64,000 bases of DNA from Trachythela sp. YZ-2020 (Eukaryota > Cnidaria > Anthozoa > Malacalcyonacea > Clavulariidae): assembly GCA_016169945.1 (NCBI GenBank), contig JADLSH010000275.1, positions 124,001 through 188,000 of the forward strand. The letters run 5' to 3'. Shown in pieces: positions 30,456 to 38,013 of the stretch. Made by a program: the position numbers and the translations under genes. The notes beneath the pieces were generated by a model that did not search any database, was not told the DNA's origin, and saw only the letters and a list, made by a program, of their open reading frames with translations. The number at the start of each line of letters is the position of its first letter. Position 1 is the first letter of the stretch.

Positions 30456-31276
30456 AAGATGGTAAAATGAATTACTCTACAGACAAAGCGAAATTAGCGT
30501 ACGTCAACGAGTTTAAGGAGCTATTAAAAAAGGCTGACAAAGAGCATCAAAGAACTCCAGCCGCTCAGGTTGAGAAGCGGCTAGACGAACAGGGTATAGA
30601 CGATGTCTCAGAGGAACATACTAACAGTGTGTTGGGAGCTGCTAAAAAAATTATTAGAGAGAGACTGGATGACAAAGCTGAGTCAATTCTAAACAATACA
30701 AGTCTTACCACAAACGAACTGAGAGAGTTTCGTGGAATACATAAGAGAGGGTTACCAACTGCTGACGCAAGAGAGGCAGGACAAACCGATGAAGAGGTTA
30801 TCGGATATTTAGACACAGAGGTCACGAAGTGGAAAGATAGAGCTAACAAATACCGTCAAGAGGATAACGAAGAGAAGACGCTGATGTGTGAGTCCATCTC
30901 AGACTATGCAAAACTAAAAGCCGATAGTCTAAGATTACAGTCTGGTTTACGTGTTCAGTCAGAGGAAGCGATCAACATCATTAATGAGACGACCGACACC
31001 GATGACTTAACCAACTTTCAAAAATTCAAAAAATGGGCAAAAAAAAATCTTGTTGGATTGTCTGCAGTTGCAATAGGTATCGCTGGTATAATAACATCAA
31101 TCATTAGAGGTGGAAGAAATGTAGTTAATAAGGGTGCGAGTGCTGCTAAAAAGTTTGCAAAAAGTGTTAAAAATACAATTAAAAAGATAGCTGATAAGGC
31201 TGGAAAGTTCGGTCCAATAATATCAGCACTAGGTACTATCATTAGTTCTATTACTAGAAATACATGCTTGCAGTAA
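30446..31276 (+). pseudogene. Copy 1 of helical/membrane protein, interrupted by Helitron B
   Basis: Reads a Lys/Glu-rich helical region (residues ~1-195), then hydrophobic and amphipathic segments (NLVGLSAVAIGIAGIITSII; NKGASAAKKFAKSVKNTIKK; GKFGPIISALGTIISSI). The native frame stops at the Helitron B insertion point (31253|31254); the last residues come from Helitron sequence. The rest of the gene resumes at 32754. Differs from copy 2 by one residue in the shared part. A mix of amphipathic helices and membrane segments suggests a membrane-active virion protein, unproven. Confidence 0.7.
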
Positions 31277-32753
31277 CCCCTCGCCCCATGCACCCGAACA
31301 TTGACAGACACTACATTCCAAAACATTACTGTTACTAAGCTTTTTCATCACAAAATCTGCTATGCAAAGGTGGTAGACGAGTCAGATATCTGGGTTCAAA
31401 GCAAAATTTTGGCTTGGAAAACTGAATTGGATCTCTGGGCCTCTGGCTTACACCCCTCTTCACGACGCACTCAAAGGCTATCGCCATATGAAATGTTTTA
31501 CTTGACGTAATCATTGTGTTTCCCTTCATTTTAAATGTGCCATTAAAATTTTGATCATTACTGTAATAGTTTGGAAAGAAGAGTGGAAGGAAACAATAAT
31601 ATTTTGGGAAATCTATTTTGGGTTGAGAATTTTTGAAAGAATAAAAAATGGAAATTTTGTTTCAAGAAGAGGAAGCACAGTAGCCATGGCAACTCGATTA
31701 ATAATATAAATTTCTTTTCTGGAGTACAAAACAGTTTACAAAAGCTGCAAAAATAATTAAAATATTAGTTGTTTTAGCCATAGAAATATGAGATATATGC
31801 GGTAGGTATGTTCTTATGCATTCTATAAGCTTCAAATTAATGTTTTAATGCAACCTTCCGTTCACTAAAACGTTTCGAAAAGTTTGTAAAACTAAACTGC
31901 CTTTTACTCTATATTTATTTTCTTTTCTGTACAAACTGTGATAATATTTTTACTTTTAACAATAAAATTACCAATTGCCCAACTATATAAAGTAGGTATG
32001 TTATTTTGTTCTTTTTTTGGCTTTGATTTACTGTACAAAACGTTTCGAAATTATCATAAAAGTGTAAAACTTCAACTGTTTTTTGAACAGTATTTTTATA
32101 TTATGAAGTTTTTTAGATAAAATATGTTTTTCTTTTCTATATAACGCATTTGAATTAACACTAAAACAATGTTGAATTGACCACACAGGATGAACTATGC
32201 AATTTCAAAACCACAAACTATAGTTGCATGCCAATTGACGGCAAAACTGCAAAAACAAGTATGCAAAATAAACACTTACCCGTTTAATTTAAAACGCTTT
32301 AAAACTCGAAAATTCTGTCCTTTCTCGGCTTTTCGACTGTTTTATTTTCTTATTGACTTTAGTAACTAAAAGTCCTCTAAAACATTTTCACTTCTCTTGT
32401 TTTGGAGACTTAATATTTGTCTGAATTAATATGTCCCGACTCCAGAGTACAATTTTGAAAAAAGTTTTCATATAAATGCATTATAAATTAAATGCCAAAA
32501 ATAAAATGCTAAAATGGCAGTTATTTTTCTGACGTTGCATATAAAAACAAAATCGTTGTCTTAGCCAATCATGATGTAGCTAGTTACCAGTTTTCTCTCG
32601 GCTTTAACTCGCGCATGCGCATAACTTAAAAAACCGTCCATGACAAAAAAAAATGGTGGACGACTTTGCATTCCACAATGTTTTCACATACCCGGGTGTA
32701 AATATCCGAGCGGAATTAGTACCCTCGCACGGCGCTTCGCGCCGGCTCGGGGA
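31254..32753 (-). mobile_element. Helitron B (1.5 kb, non-autonomous)
   Basis: On the minus strand it begins TCCCCGAGCCGGCGCGAAGC and ends GCATGTATTTCTAG. It sits between host A and T. Comparison with copy 2 of the tandem duplication gives the empty site directly: joining 31253 to 32754 restores copy 2 with no added or lost base. The 5' palindrome CGGCGCTTCGCGCCG and 3' end match Helitron A. No helicase or Rep gene; the interior is AT-rich without recognisable genes. Confidence 0.92.
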
Positions 32754-32920
32754 TAAAGTATCTGGCTATGTTTTTAGGATGGTTAGGTTCAAATTTATGG
32801 GTGTTAGCCTTAGCATTAACATACTTTGTTTATAGCGAGTTTAAAGACTACCGTGAAAGACGAGTGAAGCGAGACGAGCAAAGTGATTGTGAACCAGCAG
32901 GTCAAAAAAAAAATCGATAA
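32754..32920 (+). pseudogene. Displaced 3' end of copy 1 membrane protein
   Basis: Encodes the C-terminal membrane helix (YLAMFLGWLGSNLWVLALAL) and basic tail of the gene that starts at 30446, cut off by Helitron B. Identical to the end of copy 2. Confidence 0.75.
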
Positions 32921-32943
32921 ACTAGTTTAAATGTTTTATATAC

Positions 32944-32961
32944 AAAAACACACTAATAAAG
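32944..32961 (+). promoter_or_regulatory. Early-type promoter core, copy 1
   Basis: AAAAACACACTAATAAAG, 2 nt before the ATG at 32964, preceded by GTTTAAATGTTTTATATAC. Duplicated with copy 2 (34153-34170). Confidence 0.6.
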
Positions 32962-32963
32962 AG

Positions 32964-33164
32964 ATGGTATTAAAAATTAACTTAAAAGTTGACGAGTGTA
33001 ATAACGAAGGTGTTAAGTTTTCAAACAGGTATCTGTGTGGTGTTTGTGATTACGTTGGAGATTCAAATGAGATCCAAGCTCACGTAAGGGCGAGTCATCC
33101 TCATTTTAATGGTGTAGTAAGATTTAATGGGGCGAGGTATAAGGGAAAAAAATATTGTTTCTAA
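32964..33164 (+). pseudogene. Truncated zinc-finger gene, chimeric end
   Basis: Same start and first finger as the gene at 34173 (YLCGVCDYVGDSNEIQAHVRASH), but the tandem-duplication junction at 33124 replaces the second finger by the start of the membrane-protein gene, ending ARYKGKKYCF. A by-product of the duplication. Confidence 0.75.
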
Positions 33165-34129
33165 AAGATGGTAAAATGAATTACTCTACAGACAAAGCGA
33201 AATTAGCGTACGTCAACGAGTTTAAGGAGCTATTAAAAAAGGCTGACAAAGAGCATCAAAGAACTCCAGCCGCTCAGGTTGAGAAGCGGCTAGACGAACA
33301 GGGTATAGACGATGTCTCAGAGGAACATACTAACAGTGTGTTGGGAGCTGCTAAAAAAATTGTTAGAGAGAGACTGGATGACAAAGCTGAGTCAATTCTA
33401 AACAATACAAGTCTTACCACAAACGAACTGAGAGAGTTTCGTGGAATACATAAGAGAGGGTTACCAACTGCTGACGCAAGAGAGGCAGGACAAACCGATG
33501 AAGAGGTTATCGGATATTTAGACACAGAGGTCACGAAGTGGAAAGATAGAGCTAACAAATACCGTCAAGAGGATAACGAAGAGAAGACGCTGATGTGTGA
33601 GTCCATCTCAGACTATGCAAAACTAAAAGCCGATAGTCTAAGATTACAGTCTGGTTTACGTGTTCAGTCAGAGGAAGCGATCAACATCATTAATGAGACG
33701 ACCGACACCGATGACTTAACCAACTTTCAAAAATTCAAAAAATGGGCAAAAAAAAATCTTGTTGGATTGTCTGCAGTTGCAATAGGTATCGCTGGTATAA
33801 TAACATCAATCATTAGAGGTGGAAGAAATGTAGTTAATAAGGGTGCGAGTGCTGCTAAAAAGTTTGCAAAAAGTGTTAAAAATACAATTAAAAAGATAGC
33901 TGATAAGGCTGGAAAGTTCGGTCCAATAATATCAGCACTAGGTACTATCATTAGTTCTATTATAAAGTATCTGGCTATGTTTTTAGGATGGTTAGGTTCA
34001 AATTTATGGGTGTTAGCCTTAGCATTAACATACTTTGTTTATAGCGAGTTTAAAGACTACCGTGAAAGACGAGTGAAGCGAGACGAGCAAAGTGATTGTG
34101 AACCAGCAGGTCAAAAAAAAAATCGATAA
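33155..34129 (+). CDS. Copy 2 of helical/membrane protein, 324 aa
   Basis: Full C-terminus: helical charged region to residue ~195, hydrophobic segment (LSAVAIGIAGIITSII), amphipathic Lys/Ala helices, second hydrophobic patch (PIISALGTIISSII), strong membrane helix (MFLGWLGSNLWVLALALTYFVY) and a basic tail. The acidic N-terminal part present at 30036 is missing from this copy because the duplication breakpoint lies inside the gene. The A7 run sits at the same place. Probably not expressed in a normal way. Confidence 0.65.
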   Translation: MFLKDGKMNYSTDKAKLAYVNEFKELLKKADKEHQRTPAAQVEKRLDEQGIDDVSEEHTNSVLGAAKKIVRERLDDKAESILNNTSLTTNELREFRGIHKRGLPTADAREAGQTDEEVIGYLDTEVTKWKDRANKYRQEDNEEKTLMCESISDYAKLKADSLRLQSGLRVQSEEAINIINETTDTDDLTNFQKFKKWAKKNLVGLSAVAIGIAGIITSIIRGGRNVVNKGASAAKKFAKSVKNTIKKIADKAGKFGPIISALGTIISSIIKYLAMFLGWLGSNLWVLALALTYFVYSEFKDYRERRVKRDEQSDCEPAGQKKNR

Positions 34130-34152
34130 ACTAGTTTAAATGTTTTATATAC

Positions 34153-34170
34153 AAAAACACACTAATAAAG
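34153..34170 (+). promoter_or_regulatory. Early-type promoter core, zinc-finger gene
   Basis: AAAAACACACTAATAAAG, 2 nt before the ATG at 34173. GTTTAAATGTTTTATATAC upstream. Confidence 0.65.
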
Positions 34171-34172
34171 AG

Positions 34173-34463
34173 ATGGTATTAAAAATTAACTTAAAAGTTG
34201 ACGAGTGTAATAACGAAGGTGTTAAGTTTTCAAACAGGTATCTGTGTGGTGTTTGTGATTACGTTGGAGATTCAAATGAGATCCAAGCTCACGTAAGGGC
34301 GAGTCATCCTCATTTTAATGGTGTAGTAAGATTTAATTGTCCACACTGTATTTATATAACCGACAACCATGACAACTATAAAGCACATCGCGAACAAGAA
34401 ACCTATAAATTTAGTTTGCCAGAGGGTAACGACTTCATCGTTGATATACCAATGGATTGGTAA
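34173..34463 (+). CDS. Two-finger C2H2 zinc-finger protein, 96 aa
   Basis: ATG at 34173 is chosen because it follows the early core; the longer frame from 34140 would translate the promoter. Finger 1 at residues ~24-44 (CGVC...HVRASH). Finger 2 at ~54-75 (CPHC...H...) is less regular, its last ligand uncertain. Early promoter and fingers suggest a DNA-binding or transcription role in the first phase. A very strong hairpin follows the stop. Confidence 0.7.
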   Translation: MVLKINLKVDECNNEGVKFSNRYLCGVCDYVGDSNEIQAHVRASHPHFNGVVRFNCPHCIYITDNHDNYKAHREQETYKFSLPEGNDFIVDIPMDW

Positions 34464-34489
34464 GTCTAAAGTCGTAACCTGTCGTGGTT

Positions 34490-34521
34490 AAACTTCTTAA
34501 ACTTTAACGTTTAAGAAGTTT
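34490..34521 (+). terminator. Strong hairpin with T-run after the zinc-finger gene
   Basis: 13-bp perfect stem AAACTTCTTAAAC/GTTTAAGAAGTTT, 6-nt loop, followed by more T's. It starts 27 nt after the stop codon and ends 16 nt before the next start. It looks like a bacterial intrinsic terminator but lies in an animal mobile element; the nearest precedent is the hairpin rule of mimivirus mRNA ends. Confidence 0.65.
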
Positions 34522-34536
34522 TTTTATGTATAATAA

Positions 34537-34701
34537 ATGGCTACTAAACAGAAGGATATATTGAACGAATTATACACTGCGGCTGTAATCACCGCAGGTG
34601 CAATGGCAATCTCATATATTGGTAAAAAAGTTGTAAAAGACTCACTTGGTCTTCCGGCGACATTAGTCGGAGCCGCCAAACTTTCCGCGGTTTTTGGGTA
34701 A
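34537..34701 (+). pseudogene. Short membrane protein, frameshifted, 54 aa
   Basis: Starts in TATAATAAATG (late-type). Residues ~13-30 are hydrophobic (YTAAVITAGAMAISYIG), followed by KKVVKDSLGLP and an Ala-rich stretch. The frame stops at 34699-34701, but a plausible continuation with QDKKYLPDNPFKE is read in another frame and ends at 34766. A one-base change near 34690-34710 therefore probably truncates a ~75-aa gene. Similar small membrane proteins occur in other Polintons as far as I recall. Confidence 0.5.
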
Positions 34702-34792
34702 GCGCTGTTGGGGTAAAGATGTTACAAGACAAAAAGTATCTACCAGACAACCCATTCAAAGAATGAGCGTAGCGAGTGCGAAGTATAAATAA

Positions 34793-35203
34793 ATGGCTAG
34801 TATGGTAGTATCAGGAGTATTCAACGCCTTAGCATTTGCAGGCGCTGGGTTTCTATTTAAATCGCTTGATAAAGATAAGTATGAAAAAGAAACTGAAAGA
34901 CATAACCGAGCGACAGAGAAGTTAGCAGCTGATAAGGAGAAGTGGTATGAGGAAGAGGTAAAGAGTAAAAACAAATTAGCGCTACTTCGTCAACAGCTAT
35001 CTGACGCAAACGCGGACATCAACACAACGAACAATGCATTAGACAACTTACGAAAGATTACTAACGAGAAGAGGACATTCACAAGAGAGCCACATATCTC
35101 AGATTACTATGAACCATCAGATGAAATGAAAGAGTATCAAAACATCGTTATTGGACTTGCTGGACTGCTTGGTGGTTGGGGTGCTTACAAATTAATAGTT
35201 TAA
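34793..35203 (+). CDS. Coiled-coil protein with hydrophobic ends, 136 aa
   Basis: Late-type start TATAAATAAATG. N-terminal hydrophobic patch (VVSGVFNALAFAGAGFLFKSL), charged coiled coil at residues ~28-95 (including RHNRATEKLAADKEKWYEE), then DEMKEYQ and a C-terminal hydrophobic helix (IVIGLAGLLGGWGAYKLIV). The FNALAF...LFKSL...RHN...AxEKL pattern is one I recall in proteins from other Polintons and related elements; function unknown. Intact. Confidence 0.7.
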   Translation: MASMVVSGVFNALAFAGAGFLFKSLDKDKYEKETERHNRATEKLAADKEKWYEEEVKSKNKLALLRQQLSDANADINTTNNALDNLRKITNEKRTFTREPHISDYYEPSDEMKEYQNIVIGLAGLLGGWGAYKLIV

Positions 35204-35216
35204 ATGGTATGTTTAC

Positions 35217-35234
35217 AAAAACACACTAATAAAG
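35217..35234 (+). promoter_or_regulatory. Early-type promoter core for the 128-aa gene
   Basis: AAAAACACACTAATAAAG, 14 nt before the ATG at 35249 (intervening GAAGGACTAACACA). Upstream GTTTAAATGGTATGTTTAC overlaps the stop codon of the previous gene. Confidence 0.65.
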
Positions 35235-35248
35235 GAAGGACTAACACA

Positions 35249-35635
35249 ATGACATTTGAAAAATTAAACGAAGTTAAATTTGAACTCAACGAGGCATTCA
35301 CATGGGGTGTAAAAGAAGACAAGTATAGTGGGTACGTCATCCCACTGGATGTTCCTGAAGACGTCAAAGATAAAATTAAAAGCCTTGCCTATGAGCATTG
35401 TACAAAAAACCAACTATATGGAAACGTGTTATACCTAAAGTCAAAAGATCTAACAGACAAGCAAAAAAGTGAACTGTTAGATCAAAAATATATGAACATC
35501 ATGATCCACTTTAAGGTCACAGGTGTGTTCACAAAAACCGGCGACGAAGGTGTTGTTAAGTACCTTATCTTCAAGGTCACTAGACTAAGAAAAATAGATC
35601 AGCCAAAGCGTGAAGCAGAGTGTCCAGAGGACTGA
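35249..35635 (+). CDS. Early-class hypothetical protein, 128 aa
   Basis: ATG at 35249 chosen from the promoter; the frame from 35204 would include it. Begins MTFEKLNEVKFELNEAFTWG and contains alternating beta-like stretches (YMNIMIHFKVTGVF; VVKYLIFKVTRL), which could be an OB-like fold. Together with the early promoter a single-stranded DNA-binding or replication accessory role is conceivable but not shown. A hairpin follows. Confidence 0.6.
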   Translation: MTFEKLNEVKFELNEAFTWGVKEDKYSGYVIPLDVPEDVKDKIKSLAYEHCTKNQLYGNVLYLKSKDLTDKQKSELLDQKYMNIMIHFKVTGVFTKTGDEGVVKYLIFKVTRLRKIDQPKREAECPED

Positions 35636-35670
35636 ACAAAGTGAGGACTGAACGAAGCGAAGTGTGTAAT

Positions 35671-35698
35671 ATTTTCAAAGGTTTAAGTCTTTGAAAAT
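35671..35698 (+). terminator. Hairpin after the 128-aa gene
   Basis: 10-bp perfect stem ATTTTCAAAG/CTTTGAAAAT with an 8-nt loop, 36 nt after the stop and ending about 18 nt before the next early core. Confidence 0.6.
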
Positions 35699-35715
35699 TT
35701 AAATGTTTTATATAT

Positions 35716-35733
35716 AAAAACACACTAATAAAG
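35716..35733 (+). promoter_or_regulatory. Early-type promoter core for the 389-aa gene
   Basis: AAAAACACACTAATAAAG, 5 nt before the ATG at 35739, with TTTAAATGTTTTATATAT upstream, closely matching the PolB promoter. Confidence 0.65.
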
Positions 35734-35738
35734 GGACA

Positions 35739-36908
35739 ATGAACTCAATTAGAAAAGAAATTCGAAATTACATTCGAACTAATTATACTACTAGCGGTGA
35801 GGTGTGTTATGACATACCACAAATGACAACCATTAAGAACTATAAGTTTAATCTTGATTCTAAATATATTGGTGAGAACAACAAGGAGCTGACTAACATC
35901 ATACGTGAGACTATACAAGCCAGCACTCGCAATGACGAGCACAACAGGTGGATTCATTATTGCGCGTTTGCTATAAACGGGGTGGTAATTAAATACATCA
36001 AAATATCAAATGGTTATAACGTCGCAAACGTAGACGTTAACGTTACCATAACTAAATATCATGATGTTAACGAGGAACAAAGTGCAGAGGTGTATAAAAA
36101 TATGGTGGCTCTCAAAAAAGCAGAGAACAAAGCAAGAGAAGAAAGTGATGTTTGTGGGGTTGAAGACAATGACAAACATTGTTACGAAGAGGACAACGGA
36201 GAGATGATTTGTGTTAATTGTGGTGATGTAAAAAGGGGGTGGGCTAAATTCAAAAATGGGTGTGAAAAACTTACAAATCCACGTCTAAAAAATTATAGAA
36301 TTTATGAGGTTGATGAAAAGTATTGGGATGGGAAAGAAAAGCCAATAATTAGAACTGTTCAAGGTCTTAAGGCCTTAGCGAAAAGTTTAAAGCTTAAGTA
36401 TTTCTCAAGAATGAGTGAAAAAGAGCTTTCTAAGAATTTAAAAGTTGAAGTTACAAGATATTATAGATTTATCTTTACGAACAAAAAAACAGGTGAGCAA
36501 CGTGAGTTCGTGTCTATGACTAAAGCGGGGAAGGAGATGGGGTGTAATCCAAGCTGTATATTCAACAAACTTAAAAAAGGTAAAGAGGTTGATATTAATA
36601 TAAGAGGTGAGATTTACATTCTAAAAGATAATGGAAAACTAAATCTCAAACAAAGTGAACCGGTCGTTAGTGAAAACAAAGTAAGTGAGGTGTTAGACAG
36701 CAAAGCTAGCAAAGCCAGCAAAGCTGACGAAGTCAGCAAAGTCAGCAAAGCTAGCAAAGCTGACGAAGACAGCGAAGACAGCGATGCCAGCGATGTATAT
36801 ATGAGTGAAAGCGAGAGTGAGTATAGTGAAGCAGGGATGGTGAGTGAGATAGAAGATATAGAGTATGATACCGAAGCGTCAGACAGTGGGGGTGATGATT
36901 GGTGGTGA
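35739..36908 (+). CDS. Early zinc-ribbon-like regulatory protein, 389 aa
   Basis: Residues ~138-166 carry Cys/His pairs ending ICVNCGDV, similar to a TFIIB-type zinc ribbon. Residues ~200-235 (GLKALAKSLKLKYFSRMSEKEL) look SAP-like. Residues ~240-285 (RFIFTNKKTGEQREF, MTKAGKEMGCNPSCI) resemble the NUMOD-type DNA-binding modules found next to homing nucleases. The last ~80 residues are repeats of SKASKADE followed by an acidic tail ending DDWW, like an activation domain. A transcription factor acting between early and late phases is plausible. No nuclease motif seen. Confidence 0.6.
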   Translation: MNSIRKEIRNYIRTNYTTSGEVCYDIPQMTTIKNYKFNLDSKYIGENNKELTNIIRETIQASTRNDEHNRWIHYCAFAINGVVIKYIKISNGYNVANVDVNVTITKYHDVNEEQSAEVYKNMVALKKAENKAREESDVCGVEDNDKHCYEEDNGEMICVNCGDVKRGWAKFKNGCEKLTNPRLKNYRIYEVDEKYWDGKEKPIIRTVQGLKALAKSLKLKYFSRMSEKELSKNLKVEVTRYYRFIFTNKKTGEQREFVSMTKAGKEMGCNPSCIFNKLKKGKEVDINIRGEIYILKDNGKLNLKQSEPVVSENKVSEVLDSKASKASKADEVSKVSKASKADEDSEDSDASDVYMSESESEYSEAGMVSEIEDIEYDTEASDSGGDDWW

Positions 36909-36919
36909 AGTGTTCGTGT

Positions 36920-36949
36920 AATCTCAAAGGCTTCTCAGTCTTTGAGATT
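36920..36949 (+). terminator. Hairpin with T-run after the 389-aa gene
   Basis: 10-bp perfect stem AATCTCAAAG/CTTTGAGATT, 10-nt loop, followed within a few bases by 14 T's (36955-36968). It starts 12 nt after the stop. Confidence 0.65.
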
Positions 36950-37002
36950 TCGTCTTTTTTTTTTTTTTGCTGAATGGTCGAAGGGGTATATAATAAAGTA
37001 AT

Positions 37003-37527
37003 ATGTGTGATAAAATTTTATGGGGAAAAGCTAAATGGGTTAAATACTGGCAATGTGTAATGTGTAGTAACGCAGCACCAAGTATTGAAGAAGTTATGGA
37101 GGTGTTAAAAATTTCGAGTCTGGGAAAAACCGAAAGAAAACTGATAACACTCATTTTTTGTTTGCCAAAGAAAATGCGTGGTCCATTAAGTCATGCTTTA
37201 GTAGGTCTCTTTGAGTATATGTATGACTGGGCGGTGGATGAAGTAAAACCAGTTTTGCTAAAACAAACTAAGTTTCAGAAAGCACTAGCGATTGTTAGAG
37301 TAAAGCGTAAGGACTGCACACGTAATGATAAAAACGGTTTCTTAAACGATACTAGTATTTATAAGTACGGTGTTGCAGAATGGGACGCTTTTGACGGTGT
37401 GGTAGATGATGAAGATGACAACGATAATTGTTCTGCTGGTTATGGTTATGGGTTAAGTGATAGTGAGGAGAGTGGTAGCGAGAGTGATGGTAGTGTGAGT
37501 GATGGGTGTGTGAGTGAGTGCGAGTGA
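37003..37527 (+). CDS. Hypothetical protein with acidic Ser/Gly tail, 174 aa
   Basis: Start follows GTATATAATAAAGTAATATG, mixing both promoter classes. N-terminal ~120 residues are globular with CVMC and a helical basic part. The tail is Asp/Ser/Gly-rich (DDEDDNDNCSAGYGYGLSDS, then SESDGSVSDG). Last gene before the right end. Family not recognised. Confidence 0.55.
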   Translation: MCDKILWGKAKWVKYWQCVMCSNAAPSIEEVMEVLKISSLGKTERKLITLIFCLPKKMRGPLSHALVGLFEYMYDWAVDEVKPVLLKQTKFQKALAIVRVKRKDCTRNDKNGFLNDTSIYKYGVAEWDAFDGVVDDEDDNDNCSAGYGYGLSDSEESGSESDGSVSDGCVSECE

Positions 37528-37536
37528 GTGCGAGTG

Positions 37537-37568
37537 AAAAAAGTAACCATGCACATGGTTACTTTTTT
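37537..37568 (+). terminator. Hairpin with T-run at the right end
   Basis: 14-bp stem AAAAAAGTAACCAT/ATGGTTACTTTTTT with a 4-nt loop, 9 nt after the last stop, overlapping the inner edge of the right inverted repeat. Confidence 0.65.
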
Positions 37569-37722
37569 TTGACTTTTTTTTCTCAACCCGTTTGGTGTCG
37601 GTTGGTGTCGGTGTCGGTTGGTGTTGGTGTCGGTTGGTGGAACTAACGATTTGAGAAATGGGGTAGAACTGTTTTGAAACTGATAAATTAAAATGGGGCA
37701 GAACCGGCCTTTCTCTACTACT
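37560..37722. repeat. Polinton-1 right terminal inverted repeat
   Basis: Inverted copy of 17495-17657, with GGTGTCGGTTGGT units in slightly different arrangement, ending CTCTACTACT before the ATTAAG duplication. Confidence 0.85.
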
Positions 37723-37867
37723 ATTAAGATATGTAAATGGTGGAAGGAAACCTATTTTTTGATAAACTGCTACTAGAGTCTTGCATACTATATAGCTAGT
37801 CCATTAGTCCATTCCATATTCATTCAATTTTTTTCAGCAATGCTTTGATTTATTTTTCTTAATTTAG

Positions 37868-38013
37868 TCACATTGACCGTCACCATCAAGCTATGTTTGC
37901 ATATTACACGGCATCACGCTGGTTTGGACTCGTCATCGATGTCATTCTTTTAATGTTTTTGACTACTGTCGTAACAACCGAGTTGTATTTAGTGAAAGAT
38001 TCCTCTACTGCAG
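37868..38013 (+). pseudogene. ABCC4-like pseudogene, TMD2 exon downstream of Polinton-1
   Basis: Acceptor TTAATTTAG, donor GCAG|GTTGGT. Encodes YYTASRWFGLVIDVILLMF, the well conserved TSRWFxxRLD-type block of ABCC transporters, and the next helix. It continues directly from the exon ending at 12263, which fixes the Helitron and Polinton as intron residents in this gene. Confidence 0.75.

Larger units (their letters stand above)
30415..33123 (+). repeat. Tandem duplication, copy 1 (with Helitron B inside)
   Basis: Without the 1500-bp Helitron this copy is 1209 bp, exactly the length of copy 2 (33124-34332). The two are almost identical. The junction shows the microhomology TTAAT. The unit covers the second half of the membrane-protein gene, an early promoter and the first half of the zinc-finger gene. 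Confidence 0.85.
33124..34332 (+). repeat. Tandem duplication, copy 2
   Basis: 1209 bp, no Helitron. See copy 1. The near-identity implies either a recent event or two haplotypes (with and without Helitron) placed in tandem by assembly. Confidence 0.85.
17495..37722. mobile_element. Polinton-1: complete Maverick/Polinton DNA virus-like transposon
   Basis: Bounded by inverted repeats of about 160 bp starting AGTAGTAGAGAAAGGCC and flanked on both sides by ATTAAG (17489-17494 and 37723-37728), the 6-bp duplication typical of Polintons. Encodes PolB, chromodomain integrase, FtsK/HerA-type ATPase and a double-jelly-roll-like capsid protein, the diagnostic set. A protease was not recognised. It includes a 1209-bp tandem duplication, one copy of which is split by Helitron B; without these two events the element would be about 17.5 kb. 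PolB and integrase are broken, so this copy is probably not autonomous. Confidence 0.93.

Noticed and set aside
31301..31529. Short frames in Helitron B as captured genes
   Set aside because: No family resemblance and no matching frame in Helitron A.
34490..34521. Bacterial intrinsic terminator implying bacterial DNA
   Set aside because: Surrounding genes are Polinton genes with a 6-bp duplication inside an animal intron; the shape alone does not imply a bacterial source.
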